Source: Pisaster brevispinus
Taxonomy: Eukaryota > Echinodermata > Asteroidea > Forcipulatida > Asteriidae
Reading direction: 5' to 3'
Assembly (NCBI GenBank): GCA_023634235.1
Contig: JAMKCF010000008.1
Coordinates: 16,179,558-16,243,557 of the forward strand
DNA: 64,000 nt
The translations under genes were made by a program, and so were the position numbers. The notes under the pieces are model-generated. The model was not told the origin of the DNA. It made no database searches and worked only from the letters and a program-made list of their open reading frames with translations. Positions within the stretch are counted from its first letter, which is position 1, and every line of letters starts with the position of its first letter. Of the stretch, positions 10,330 through 23,589 are shown piece by piece.

Positions 10330-13050
10330 TTTATACAGAAAGTGACTAAATACACATACAATTAACAAGCATGTGGTTTCTCACGAATTGTTTTCCTGAT
10401 TTCAGGATTCTTTCAAAATCTCCCCGACCGTCAGGTTTTCTCGAAGGAGGTAAAGCATCCACCGACGGGAGGAAGAAATTGTCCACATTGTATCTAAACC
10501 TGTAGTTGTTGGTGATGTATACAGATAGTCTGTAACCCCCTGAATTGTCTGGGTTCTTTCGGGTCTATAATATGGGAGGGGGTGGGAATCCAGGCCTGCA
10601 AGCCATTCAATAACTTTTATATTCCTCAAATCTCATCCCGGAGTGAAACCCCCAAAACAAAGAATTTCTCGGGGGTTCAAGTTAAACACAGTTAAACAAG
10701 ATTTTTTATTGTATTTAATAGGTCTATACCTTGTTTCTTTTGTTTCACTTAAAATATATTGCACTGAAGTTGCCTAACAGGGACACTGAAATGGGTCTTA
10801 TATTTCATAACTCCGCATTCCAGTCGTAAAATCTTTTAGAGAATAATCATCGCCACATGGGCGCCACCCTCTCAGTATTATCATTATCAGTAGGCCGACC
10901 CTTGTTGCACCAGGGTCATCCAATTCTGCATTTAAAAAAAGGTATCATTGCGAAGTGTGGGAAATTATTAAATAATTTACTCTCGCCTCGTCCCTTTGTT
11001 CTTGGTTGTGTGCTTTCAAACAACTCATAGCTCACTAGAGAATCGACTAGTGTTTTTTGCAACTGCCGCGGGCTATAGACGTCGTTGAAAGTGCCTCGCC
11101 AAAGAGGGACTTCAACTGTGAAAACCACCGTGTACAGTGTATATACAAAAACACATTGGTTGTCTTGGCAGTACTTGCCCTTTTGTTAGAAATACCGTAG
11201 CCGTGGTGAAATATTTCCATTGTTTGATATAACAGCCATTTCTATTTCAACACTGGCTTGATTGTGTAGCTAAAAAGTCTGGTTGGTTTTCGAGTTTAAG
11301 AGTGAAGAGTTTTGGCATTGATCTGAATGACGGGCCACCCTTTTATCGCAGAAGTGCTATTGTAAACCAGTTATTTCTTTCGGACAAATGAATAGTATTG
11401 ACGTGAAGGGTTTTTCACAAATTATAATTTGATCGAATTGTGTATCAGTCATGACTATTACAAAATCAGGTTAAATAAACCAAGCACACTGGGAGGACGT
11501 TTTAAATTGATATTAGGTACACAATTTTTGTGTGATGAGTAAACCAAATTCCATTCATGATCCGTTTCAAAAACACGAAGAAATATAACCGTACACAAAA
11601 AAAATCACACTTTTATACAATCAACATGTGGATTTGTTCGTCAATTAAATTATTGAAAACGACTGAATAACAATTAATGCCTTCCCAGTGATGTTGTGCA
11701 CATCAACACCGGTTTTATTAATTTTAGTATGGCAATCGAAATAAGTATCTCTCGAGAGGATTTGTGGTACTGGATTTAAACTTTACGTTCAGTGAACTGT
11801 TAGATTAAAAACTCAAAGATTTTTTGCCAATAATTACCACTCATATTATTTGTACGACATACTTGCAATGACCTCGACCAAAACGTCTTCAATTAGGGTA
11901 TTTGTTGGATTATAACTTGTAAACCTGGAGTTATATGATGTGGTACCTATAGCCCTGGAGGCCTTTCAGAGATGAAGAGTCCTATATAGGGCTAATGTGG
12001 TACCGTAAATGGACGCCTTGGTATCTCCGTTATCTCTTACAAAATTAAAGTTTACGATTGCATTTTCTGCTTGTGATAAGACAAGCAAAGATACTTGCTA
12101 ACCATGTATGCAATTAATGTATTACTCAACCAGAGATTTGCCAGGATTTATCAAACTTGCTTTACATGTTTGACATAAAAACCGCACATCAATCGTCTCA
12201 CAAGGCAATACATAAACCGCAGACGTTTCGAAACGTTTTTATGACCATTTGTTAAACATAAATAACCACATTTTGCTAACAACACAGGAGTGGTACATTA
12301 TGGATTTGAGACCTTGCTTTTCTTTTGATCTCCAAATCATGGAGTGATTACAAATGGGATAACATGTACGTTTGGGCATGCCCCTTGCCATAAAGAACTA
12401 TACACCGTGTACAATAGTGCATTGTAATGATTACGCCCACTGACGTATGACGGAATGCAACTCGACCAAGTTTGCTGGTTGTTGTTGTTGGGTTTTTTTT
12501 TCGTTTTTTTTTATAATCCTTAATTTATTTATTTATTTTTTTAAACAACGGATACAGACTTTTAGAGACGCTAAACCGTGGAGCTTTCATTAGACGTATC
12601 GAGAACGAGGAAACAAGTCGAATGAATAAACATCTCTAGCCCCTCTGAGGGGTAGTAGGCTTGATAATGATGTAAAAAAGCTTCATACCCGGGTGCATTA
12701 CGATCTCACGAACTGTGAAAAGGTTTCGTTCTATAGGTGGGCTGTAGGCTACCGAGGTAAAGGATTACATCATCATTCACTTATGTACAACAGTAAGGGT
12801 TTCTAGGTCTAGTAAGGGCCCGGAATATTGTTTTTGTATTCTTGGTATTTTGTGAGTTATTGGTCTTTCTGTGTAATCTTGTTATATTCGCTTTTACTAT
12901 TGCAACGGACGAACGTTTTTAGAGAAGTGAAATTACAGAGCAGCTCAAGAATGAAGGCGCATGGATGAAAGTGCATGCCACGAAACTCACCACACGGTGA
13001 TGGGATAGAGCGCCCGCTTGCGGCACCAGAAACATTTTCAAGATAAAGAT
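10330..13050. repeat. Left arm of a very large imperfect inverted repeat
   Basis: This 2.7-kb block is complementary, in colinear order, to 14578-17110. Pairs that can be checked are: 10555-10630 with 16795-16875 (ATTGAATGGCTTGCAGGCCTG on the other strand); 10850-10930 with 16505-16590; 11085-11300 with 16115-16330; 12300-12330 with 15290-15330; 12595-12730 with 14900-15030; and 12785-13048 with 14580-14825. Identity is moderate to high with many small indels. Short open frames within it (for example 10402-10629 minus) do not match known proteins, and their partners in the other arm are frameshifted. Confidence 0.85.
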
Positions 13051-14577
13051 TAGGTCTACTCTTAGGTGCACCCCCTAAAGTAAACTCCCATAGAATACAG
13101 TACAAAATGCTCCATACTAGAAAAACAAAATAAATAAAAAAGAAACAAAACAATCTTGAAGTCACAGCTTTTTACAGTAAAGGGAACATTATCCATTGAC
13201 TCTTGAACTCATTTTATCCAAAGGCCCGTCGGGTATTTCCTCTCCTTCCAAATAAAAACACCCCTACACCGGTGTAATTTTTCAAAACGTCCGTGCATCA
13301 ATCTTGAAAAATGTCCCTATAAAAATACCTCTCGGCAAATAGGACCATTTATTTCAGGGACTATGTCATCAAAAATACCTCAAGCTGGAAGTCAACAACG
13401 CCCAGGTAACAATTGGACAACAATTTTACACTGTATTCATTTTATTGGGCTCTTATAAATCTGTCCAATTATAGAATATTTTGAGGGGCCTACTAAATAT
13501 TATTAAGTCAGACACTCTGTTTTCATTACAGGGGCGCATCCCTGGACGTGAGGATTGGGGCTGTTTAGCAGGGCGCCCTCTCGGTGTCATCCCCGTCTTG
13601 ATTTATCTTTCCGTCCGTTATGAAAATTCCTAGCCCGATTTAAGCCCGATTTGATAGTCAAAAACTATACATTTAATGCTATAGCATACACACACTTTTG
13701 GTAAGTACTCCGTGAAAAGTTTACGGCCATAACAGCTTGGTAAGAGCAGCGGCGTAGCCAAGGGGGCACGTGCACCTCACATTTCCGGTGCCCCCCCCCC
13801 CCCGTGCCCCCCCCCCACGAAAAAAAATCGCGATAGTGCTAACAAAAATAAAAAGAAAAGAAGTAAGAGAAAACGTGTGTTTGTAACTTACAACAAGTGA
13901 AAAATCGCGATCTGTATCGCGGCCACAAAATGCCAAAACATGAGAGGATAGTGGCCCCTTGCAAACCCCTTAAAAACTACTGCCCCCCACCACTGACAAA
14001 CCTACTCTCCCTGCCCCCACACTTAAAAGCAATGCCCCGCCCCTCCTTGGTAGAAACGACCACATTTGAAGCAATGAGAAAGACCTGGTTTTTCACCCCC
14101 AAAAACTTGAATCTGAGGATGGCTTCCAGGCATGAATCAGATCGTTTGAAAGCACTGCGTAATTGTTGTTGTATGTTGCTTATTTGCCGTCCGAACCCGA
14201 AGAAGGTTTGAGGGGTTTGGGCGGGTACTGATTACGTTGAATTTTAAAAAATGTATAAATGGACATCGGATTGTTAATTATTTGTAGGCCTAATTCAAAC
14301 ATTACAAAGTAATCAGTGATTCGTTTGAATTCACTAGGAGAAAAACGTTTCACGCGATTTGTCCCGACTTATAACAGCAAATAATTGTCGTATCTGGGTG
14401 ATCCGTGTGTCTCAGCTGAATACCAGTGAAAACAATCAGGCCGAGTATTAAGGTGCCAGAGGTGCGCCCATTACTCTCTAACCGAGAAAAGGGCCAAGCG
14501 CATGAAGTATCAGCACAGTTCCAACAACTATCTCAAAAGATAACAAAGAAAGGCTGCCAATGCACGCATCACTAAGT
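13051..14577. other. Spacer between the arms of the large inverted repeat
   Basis: About 1.5 kb lies between the arms. It contains a C-rich low-complexity run at 13791-13818 and otherwise AT-rich DNA. The frames at 13721-13936 (minus) and 13897-14211 (plus) owe their length partly to the C-run and match nothing I know. No transposase, recombinase or integrase motif is visible here. Confidence 0.5.
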
Positions 14578-17110
14578 GTAAACTTTATCTTGAAAATGTT
14601 TCGGGTGCCGCAAGGGGGCGCTCGACATCCATCGCCGTGTGGCGCACACTTTTACGCATGTACCGTCACGCTTGAGCTGCTCTGCTTGCGTTTCTCTAAA
14701 AACGTTCGCCCGTTGCAATAGTAAAAGCGAATAAGACAAGATTACACAGAAAGACCAATAACTCACAAAATACCAAGAATACAAAAACAATATTCCGGGC
14801 CCTTACTAGACCTAGAAACCCTTACTGTTGTACATAAGTGAATGATGATGTAATCCTTTACCTCGGTAGCCTACAGCCCACCTATAGAACGAAACCTTTT
14901 CACAGTTCGTGAGATCGTAATGCACCCGGGTATGAAGCTTTTTTACATCATTATCAAGCCTACTACCCATCAGAGGGGCTAGAGATGTTTGTTCATTTGA
15001 CTTGTTTTCTCTTCGATACGTCTAATGAAAGTTCCACGGTTTAGCTTCTCTAAAAGTCTGTATCCGTTGAAAATAAAAAAAGGATTATCAAAAAATAAAT
15101 AACAAAAACAAAACTTGCAAACTAAGTCGAATTGCTTTCCAGCACACTTTTCGTTGACAGAACGATACGTCAATGGGTGTAATCATTACAATGCACTATT
15201 GTACACGATGTAAAGTTCTTTATGGCTAGGGGCATTCCGAAACGTAGGCCCCTACACGCGATCCCCATTTTGTAATCACTCCATGATTTGAAGATCAAAA
15301 GAAAAGCAAGGTTTCAAATCCATAATGTACCACTCCTATGTTGTTATTTTTTGTTTAACAAGTCACCATAAAAAACGTTTCGAAACGTTTGCGGTTTTTG
15401 TATTGCCTTGCGAGACGATTGATGTGCGGTTTTTATTTACAAGGTCATAACTATTATTTCATTTTAAGGACGACGTTTCAAACATGTAAAGCAAATTGGA
15501 TAAAACCTGGCAAATCTCTGGTTGAGTAATAAATTAATTGCATACAGGGTTAGCAAGTATCTTTGCTTGTCCCATCACGAGCATAAATTGTAATCGTAAA
15601 CATTAATTTTGTAAGAGATAACGGAGATACCAAGGCGTTCATTTACGGTACCACATTAGCCCTATGTAGGACTCTTCGTCTGTAAAAGGCCTACATGGCT
15701 TTAGGTACCACATCATAATATGTTTATAACTGCGCTCCAGGTTTACAAGTTAAAGGCCAACAAGTACCAAAATGGACTCGAAGTTTTGGTCGAGGGCATT
15801 GCAAGTATGTCGTACAAATATCTGCTAATTATTGGCACAAATGATGAATTTTTAATATCTGATAGTTCGCTGAACGTATAAAGTTCATATCCAGTACCAC
15901 AAATCCTCTGAAGAAATACTGTCACAAGCTTATTTCGATTTCCATAGGTCTGCAAAATTCATGACTGATACACAGTTCGACCAATTAATTATCGTTCTAT
16001 AAAAACCCTACACGTTAATAATATTCATTTGTCCGATTGAAATGACTAGTTTTTAATAACACTACTGCGATAAAAGCGGGTGGCCCTTCATTCAGATCAT
16101 TGCCAAAACTCTTCCATCCAAACTCGAAAACCAGCCAGCCCTCTCAGTTACACAATCAAGCCAGTGTTGAAATAGAAATGGCTATTGTTAAATAAATCAA
16201 ACAATGGAAACATTTTCCCGGGACTACGGTATCTGTGTCAAAAGAGCAAGTGCTGGCAAGACAACCAAGTTTTGTTTACACATACACTATGCACACGGTG
16301 TTTTTCACAATTGAAGTCCCTTTTTGGCGAGGCACTTTCAACGACGTCTAGCCCCCAGCAGTTGCAACAAAACACTCTCAAGTCTGTAGTATGCTAATAA
16401 GTTGTTTGATAGCACAAAACCAAGAAAAAAATGGACGAGGCGAGGTTAAATTAGTTAACAACTTTTCATAACTCACAGTATTTCTATTTAACAATGTTTA
16501 GATGCAGAATTGGATGACCCTGATGCAACAATTAGGGTCGGCCTACTGATAATGATAAACACTCAGAGGGTGGCGCCTACATGGCGCTGGTTATTCGCTA
16601 ATAGTATAGTGAGCTATGAAATGAGACCCATCTTCTGGGACCTGTTATGCAACTTTAATGCAATTATTTTTAAGCGAAACAAATTGATTACAAAACAACA
16701 ACAAAAACAACAGTATTAGATATAGGCTAACCACATTCGTGTAACTGTGTTAAAGATGTACTCCGGTTAGACACTCATTGTTTTGGGTTTCACTCCGTGA
16801 TGACATTTTTGAGGAATATACAAGTTATTGAATGGCTTGCAGGCCTGAATTTCAACCCCTTTATTATAGACCCGAAAGAACACAAACAATTCAGGAGGTT
16901 TACAGACTCTCTATACGTCACCAAAAACTGCATGTTTATACGCAATGTGGACAATTTCTTTCGCCTTTCGGTGATTGCTTTACTTCTTTCGAGAAAATTA
17001 ATGGTCGGGGAGACTTTGACAGAATCCACAAATCAGGCAAAACATCCTGAGAAATCATATGCTTGTTTTTTTTAATGTTATTTTCATTTTTTTAAAGAAA
17101 CTTTCTGTTT
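14578..17110. repeat. Right arm of the very large imperfect inverted repeat
   Basis: This block is the complement of 10330-13050 in reverse order. The inner end is marked by AACTTTATCTTGAAAATGTT (partner near 13030-13048), and the outer end by AACATCCTGAGAAATCATAT (partner near 10370-10395). The two arms diverge by many substitutions and by indels of up to tens of bases, so the duplication is not recent or the arms have not been homogenised. Overlapping plus-strand frames at 16797-17075 correspond to 10402-10629 minus, sharing a VIEWLAGL stretch, but are not in a common intact frame. Confidence 0.85.
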
Positions 17111-17377
17111 AATTAAACTGTCGTTTTTTGAAATAACTAAACCATAATTGCATAGAGGATTTCCAATAGAGCAGACAAATCCTGTAGTATAGCGCTTTAC
17201 GGATCCGTATAGATAAACAACAAGTAGGTGTACTTTGTACTCTTATTAAACTAGGATTTGTGGGTGGATAGCGGTTACAGGAATGATTGCGCCCCCTAGC
17301 GGTGACTATTCATGGTTACACAACTGGAGCGTCTTGGAACCAAGACTATGACCATTCAGGCGGATATATAAAGGCAG

Positions 17378-17560
17378 GGTGTACTTTTGGTTAATACTCG
17401 ACGTAATAAGGGCCATAACACTTACTAGGTAAAGAGCACTGGAGAACTGTTGTAAGTATAAAACATTGTGAGAAACGACTCCCTTTCAAGTAGTGTAGTT
17501 TTAGAGAAAGAGGTAATTTTTACCCCAAAAAAAATTATCTGAGAAAAGCTTCAGGCAAGA
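17378..17560. mobile_element. Half copy of the 9395-9775 TIR element, inverted
   Basis: AAAGGCAGGGTGTACTTTTG, then ACATTGTGAGAAACGACTCC and GTAGTTTTAGAGAAAGAGGT, match the complement of 9594-9775. Homology also runs a little outside the element (GACCATTCAGGCGG at 17350, partner CCGCCTGAATGGTC at 9790). The pairing of the two big arms may therefore extend through these flanks with gaps. From 17561 to 18216 I see only AT-rich sequence. Confidence 0.6.
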
Positions 17561-18216
17561 AACATACTATAACCGATGACCTCAGGACTATACAAAATCT
17601 GAAAATTGACAAAACATATTGCCGAAAGTTCTACAAAGCATGGCACCAGTACACTAGTGCTATGAGTACACACTGACCAACATTCTGACAAAGCCAGGAC
17701 TTGTAGCCACCACAAATTCCACAATGTTGCTTAACATTTTACATTTAAATGAGTAAATATTTCCTTTTTAAAGACGACAATAGCATATATTCCGCATTAT
17801 ACAGTGCACGAAAAAACAAGCCACTGACAGCAATATTTCATAAATAAAGATAAGTGAAAATAGTAATCTATTCTCTGTTGATAGCAAATTTATAAAACCA
17901 AAATATATCTGATGTCTGAAACATTTCAGCTCTTAACCGAGTACATAATTAAAACCACGACATATATCTAAGTATATTTCTGTTATTATTAACATACATT
18001 ACATAATTATGTAAATAATAGGGCCTATATTAAATCGTTGCGGTACTAAGCTTCTAATATCACAGATTAAACTGGCCTCTACGTTCCTTCCCAGCAAGCT
18101 CCGGTGGCATCTAGTGGTATAACATATGCCACCCCAGGGGCCACCGTCATATGCCTGTGGATGTTATATATTTTTCGGAGCTCGGGAAAGTAACGAGTAT
18201 ACAGTGCCTAACACCA

Positions 18217-18850
18217 GGTGTCATGACAAAAAGTGTACGCTGACAAATAGTATCCGCTGAGCATGCGCAGTGGACATACACCGGACACTATTTGGCACGT
18301 ATTACGTGCCAAATAGTGTCCGCTGACAAATAGTGTCCGGAAGCGTTCGACAGGTTAGATTTGTTAAGTTGATCACAACTTTCTTCGGTCATGATTGCCT
18401 ACTAAATCACAATTATTTCAAGTAACACAAATCAAGTTCTAAAAATCGAACAAGGGTTCTCAATCAAACTAAAAAGTAGGTAAATATTAGTATTATAACT
18501 ACTAAAACGTGCTGATTTTGTGCAGGTTTTAAAAGTAAGAACAAAATAAATGTTAACGATCAAAATAATGTGAGAAAGTGCTGAACATTAAGTGTTACGA
18601 ATCCTTATAATCATAAACAATAAAGAAAGCGTTCAAACAAAATCGTAAAAGGCAATTTCAGGTGAAAAATGATCTTATCTACGATGTCTCGTCAGCTGTG
18701 CAGCAAGGCACGCACTGATGCACGCTTAACGCCGGCACTATTTGGCAAGCGTCCGTAAACAATGTGACGTCATAGCCGCGTGACCAATCAGATCGCAATA
18801 AGCTAATGGGCGGACACTATTTGTCAGCGGACACTTTTTGTCATGACACC
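18217..18850. mobile_element. 634-bp TIR element (GGTGTCATGACAAAAAGTGT)
   Basis: The left end GGTGTCATGACAAAAAGTGT and the right end, reverse-complemented GGTGTCATGACAAAAAGTGT, are identical for 20 bases. Both continue into a CGCTGACAAATAGTRTCCGC block. The word ACAAATAGTGTCCG recurs subterminally, including a perfect palindrome around ATTTGGCACGTATTACGTGC at about 18290. No coding capacity is visible, so this is non-autonomous. Confidence 0.8.
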
Positions 18851-20166
18851 GGGCGGAGTAGCTTTTTTTTACCATGTCCTTTATAAACTTAGTCCTACAC
18901 TCATAAAAAAAGGTATGGTTCCCATGCTTGTAATTATGAAGTCACAATCACAATGTTGGCATGATGGCATGGAACCAGACTAAACATTTTGTCACCATAA
19001 AATTTCCAGGTCACCCCAAAACAGTCACTGTACGTTCAGGGCTGTTACGGCTTTATAACAACAAAAATACTTTAGATAAAAAAAGGCCGGTGCAGGCAAA
19101 ATATCCACTGCCTAAGAAAAGTGAACAACATTAATATAGGCCTGAAGTAAATGTAACATTTGCGTAACAAATAAATACGCTGGTTAGCCAAGGTTGCACT
19201 CCCCGTCTTTATTTAAAGACCTACTTGAACGAAAACGTCAACAAGTGACCTTTGCTGAAGTTCATTTAAAATATTGTCACTCAAAAAAGGAAATTGAGTT
19301 CACATGAAATTAAACAACTTTTAATTGCGTAAAAAACAATCATTTTGAATACCCTTCTCCGGTGCTTTTCAAAAAGGTTTGCGAAAAGCCCCCCGTTTTC
19401 AAACAACCTGCCCCTTTATGTTATGTTGCTCACGACTGAGCGTGCGTACTCGCTGCAGCGCCTGTTACCAGTGTGCCGTTAAACGAATACCGGACATTTC
19501 GGCGCCTCGCAAACTCGGCACCTTGCAAACTCGGCACACACTCAGCACCAAGAATGTCGGTACCATACGAACTCGGCACCAGCCTATTTTTTGACTAACA
19601 AACTCGGCAACAAGCAATCACTACCTTAACTTAAACATACAAATACCACAAGGTCCCGTGCAACCAATATAATATATCGATACTTTTCATCAAAATAGAA
19701 AAAACATCTGTGTCTTGGTAAAAATGCAAGGTTCCCGAAAAGGACAGACAACTTGACTCTTAAAAACATAATTTAGAGGCATGTTCCTTATCGTATTAAA
19801 CATGATAAAATAAGCACCGCAATTATTATTTTTTATTTTTAAAATGGGAATGAAAAAAATCCGTAGGTCCGAATGCTTATAGATATTGTATACATTTTTT
19901 TACCGGACACGTAATATGACCACATGATCTACAAACCGCGACGAGTAAAGTGGTACACAGACTTTACATCGTTCTCCGATGTGGAGTTAAAAATCAACGA
20001 TTTTGAGTACAAAAAATGATCGTGAGTACAATTATTAAATGCCTGATGTTGCATCTTAGGTGTATTGAGAATACAGTAGGCGATTTTTGAGCTTTTTTGT
20101 TTGGTCTTTTTGTCATTTTGTCATTTTGAGGCATTTTTGTGGCTGGCTGTCGTGAAAATCTTATAC
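18851..20166. other. Gene-free stretch with a short CTCGGCACC repeat
   Basis: Within 19497-19612 the word CAAACTCGGCAC(C) recurs five or six times with irregular spacing. The remainder is AT-rich with no gene, RNA or clear element that I can identify. Confidence 0.4.
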
Positions 20167-20744
20167 TATAGTTGCGTTCGACTAGCTTCCCCGTGTGTAC
20201 CGGGGATTTACACTCGTGGTAGCTACGGAATGAGGCTAATCGAACGCTGCGGTGTTTTCGCTTTGCACTCTGGGGAAATTAATGTCAAAGGTTGATACGT
20301 AGTGGCGCGACTTAAAAAGGTGAAAACAGACAGCTCCGTCATTTCCGTCGTCTGCTCAATTGGAAAACGTCGATGTCCGTGACGACACAAATTATTTATA
20401 TAATTAATACTTTGCACACATTCACCAACTGTTTGTTTTTCAGGAAATGCATTTCCTTTCTATTTGCTATAATTGTTTCATAGACGATAAATCAGTGTAT
20501 TCATTTTTTGTTTTTGTACTCTCGTTGCAATCAACTTGTCCCCCCCCCCCCCACACACTTAGTTTGATACGCCTGCAGCCAGAAACTACGTCATTACACC
20601 CGGGCATACACCAGAGACCCGCTCGCGAACTGGGGCTGTGGTGGCCGACACTGGGGCAGACACGAGTACCACGTGATGGCTATTAATCGAACGCTCTCGT
20701 GTAAGTTTTACTTACACGTGTAAGCTACTCGAACGCACCCTATA
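20167..20744. mobile_element. TIR element with TATAG..TGCGTTCGA ends
   Basis: The left end TATAGTTGCGTTCGACTAGC and the right end, reverse-complemented TATAGGGTGCGTTCGAGTAGC, match, followed on both sides by a CACGTG-type stretch. TCGAACGCT/AGCGTTCGA also occurs inside near both ends. A related GGGTGCGTT end is seen in the small element at 60564-60676. It contains a C-run at about 20540 and has no transposase. Confidence 0.55.
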
Positions 20745-20833
20745 AGTTACAGTACTGTAACGCAATGCAGTATAGATTGGTGGTGATACGTCGGAAGTTT
20801 TTAGGTCGCTTGGCAGTGTAACCCTGACTAGCT

Positions 20834-21441
20834 CTTAGCTGTCGTGTAACGGTCCAAGTTACAGTTGTTGGAGGGTTGCCAGCCTAAAGCGAAGTTAGAT
20901 AAAAGGACGGAGCGGGCGTGAATCGCTCTCTCTTCCCGCGTTGCGACCGTCAGAGCAGCAGTGAAACAATATTGACGTGAGTGTTGCGTTACGCTAATTA
21001 CAGGGAAGGAGCCTCATACTTTAGTGTGAGTCAATGTAATTACATCCAGACCTACACAATCACTTACCATAATCTGTATTATGTTCATCTCTTTGAAATC
21101 ATCTAATTAATGAGAGAAAGTGAGTGTAATTAAAGATCAGCCGCATAACCATTTGAAGTAGATTTTGTGACGTAGGCGAAAAGAGATTTGAGGAATTAGT
21201 AATTAAACAAGTCAAAGTCACTCTCAATTGAACTGTGTCCGTCCCCGTCATTTGCTGTACTCTTTCCCGCCATTTGGGTGTGTGTGTGTTTACAATATTG
21301 TGGGGATTGATTAGTGTGGTGCACTGCTGGCCTGGCGGTAGACTGCCGCCAAAACGGATCGACATCTACAGCCTTCCAAGCCAGACCGCTCGCTGACGTT
21401 GGCTGAGACCGACCGGGTCGCAGACAGAGACGAAACCGCTA
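20834..21441. mobile_element. Possible solo LTR
   Basis: The segment begins TGTAACGG and ends CCGCTACA, giving short TG...CA inverted ends. It holds a TATA-like AGATAAAAGG followed by a GC-richer transcribed-looking stretch. No target-site duplication, primer-binding site or polypurine tract was found, so this is only suggestive. Confidence 0.2.
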
Positions 21442-22130
21442 CAGTACTATATAGTTAATTGCCGAATGTGGCGGAACCTACAATAGTTTCCTGGGGCGCT
21501 AGTTAGTACGACCGAAGATGTCAACAATTTTTGTTAATGGAGTACAGCTCCCCAGTTACAGGGTCTAACTCTAACTATACACAGTGAGTGAGTGATAGTA
21601 TTATTTTAGTACATGCTTGCTGGAAATAAGCCCCAATACAGTCCGCGCAAAGTGCAAATAATGCAACGTTGCATTTTATATAATGCAACCAGTATCATAA
21701 TGCAACTTCCGGTGTAAAAGTAGAAAAATGGTTATTATGTTGAAAATTAGGTGTAATTTTGTTAATGCTGATCACCTTATAGTCTGTGGTTATCATTGAA
21801 CATCTTTATTGTTGTTTTATTATAGTTGGGTTGTTGGGGATGGGTGGGGGAGGGGTGTCACCTGGGGGCGGAGCTTAAACTACACACTGAAGAATAACCA
21901 TGGAATAACCTCCTTTCTAAAGGTTTGTTTACTTATTTAGTTAGCCACATATACTTCTGTATCCCTATCAGCACGTTGCAGAAACCAAAACTGGCATAAA
22001 CGCAACGGGTGAGGGAGAGGGTGTACGTGCTGGTTGTTTTGTGGGAGAGAGGACTGCGGCTAAGGAGGGATTCGAAGGAGTCGACTGACTCAAATTGAAC
22101 AACATTTTCACAACGAAAAACCATGGTTTA

Positions 22131-23520
22131 AGCGCGTAAGGATATTATGGTTTTCAAGGTGCGTCATGATTTGCCCATAAATAATGTGTTCCAACTGTTT
22201 CCATAGAACAGATGTTAAGGAGATTGGTTGGTAGTTCTCGGCCGAATGCTTGTCTCCTTTCTTGTAGACACAGGAAATATTGGCATTTAGCCAGTCTGCT
22301 GGTAAGGTGCCAGAGTCAAGGGAACTTTGGTCGATTGCTGCAAGGCCTGGTGCAATATTATCGGCACAATTTTTCAGCACAGTGTTGGAGATGTTGTCTG
22401 GTCCACATGCTTTAGTAGCGTTGAAGTTTTTCAACAGCTTGGCTACACCGGCCGGATGAACACATAATAATGCGCGGGATTAGTTGGTTTACACATCTGT
22501 TTACTTACGGGAGCTGGTTATTACTGACATGTGTAAATACTGTAAATACTGACTTGAACTGTGCAACGAGGATTTGTGCCTTTGACAAGCTGTCACATAG
22601 CGAGGCCCCTTTACTCTTTAAAGGAGCAACGCCAACATTATCCTGACGCCTGGTTTTAATGTACCTCCAAAATGGCTTGGTGTTATTCTTGCTTAGGCCT
22701 TCCTGGATGACTTTGTTTTTGTGATTCCATTCTGCTTTCCTGATTTGTCTTTTGCATTCTCTTTGAAAGTTACGATAAGCTTCCCATTTATTGTGTCGCT
22801 TTGCACGTCTGTAAAGTCTCCTTTTCCGTCTGATCATTTTCATGATGGGTTTACTCAGCCAGGGTAGTGAGTGGTTGTCTTTCCTCCTCTTGCGTGGGAC
22901 GTGTTCGTCAGTCAATGCTAACACTGTTGATTTAAACTTATCCCATAGTTGGGGTGTGTTGGAGCCTTCTTGTTTCATATTTATGATTTCATGAGAAAGT
23001 ACGTCAAGTTTGCCGGCTAAGTTCTCCCAGTTTGCTCGAGAGTACCGATAGCATTTATTTGTTGTAGGTTTAACAGAGATTGGTTTGGTGGTCGTATCTG
23101 TCATCACAATATCATGATCTACTATCCCTGGTGCAGTAATAATTGAAGACTTTATGGGTTGGATGTAAATACGAGGTCCAGTACATTATCTTCACGTGTG
23201 GGTGACATATTGGATGTCAATCAGCATTTGCTGGGTAGCAGTGTCTCTACTCCTTATGTCTACAGTACATTAATCCCAGTCAATGCTAGGGCAGTTGAAA
23301 TCTCCTGCAAGTACAATATGTTTATTCTGAAGGCCATTTGAAGTGAGCTTGTTATAAGATCTGTCCATTCGTTCAAAGTTTCAACATTGCAGTGGGGCAT
23401 GTAGAAGGACCCAACAATCAGCTCTTTTTTATTTTGAAGTTTAGGCATGACAACGCCGGCCACCCCAATAAAATAGGCCCAGTTGTTTGGGGAAAAACAG
23501 TTAACGGTAAAACATTTGAA
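22131..23520 (-). pseudogene. CR1-like LINE fragment (endonuclease end, linker, start of RT)
   Basis: On the minus strand, from 23520 downward, the order is an endonuclease piece (LIVGSFYMPHCN), a GIVDHDIVMTD-type endonuclease end at about 23130-23100, a basic linker rich in KRRK with WLSKPIMKMIRRKRRLYRRAK (23107-22505), and then the RT fingers (KACGPDNISNTVLK, LPADWLNANI, KKGDKHSAENYQPISLTS) at 22434-22140. The sequence stops at LNHGFS, before the catalytic core. Frames are broken at about 23250 and 22470. CR1/L2-type LINEs have this layout. It is a truncated, dead copy. Confidence 0.8.
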
Positions 23521-23589
23521 GCTAGATGAAAAAATATATTTGTACGGAGCCCGGTAAGGGACAGTGGAAGAAAACAATTATGCAGGGCT

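Noticed and set aside
16797..17075. 92-codon plus-strand frame in the right arm as a conserved gene
   Set aside because: Its counterpart in the left arm shares only part of the frame, with shifts, and neither copy resembles a known protein.
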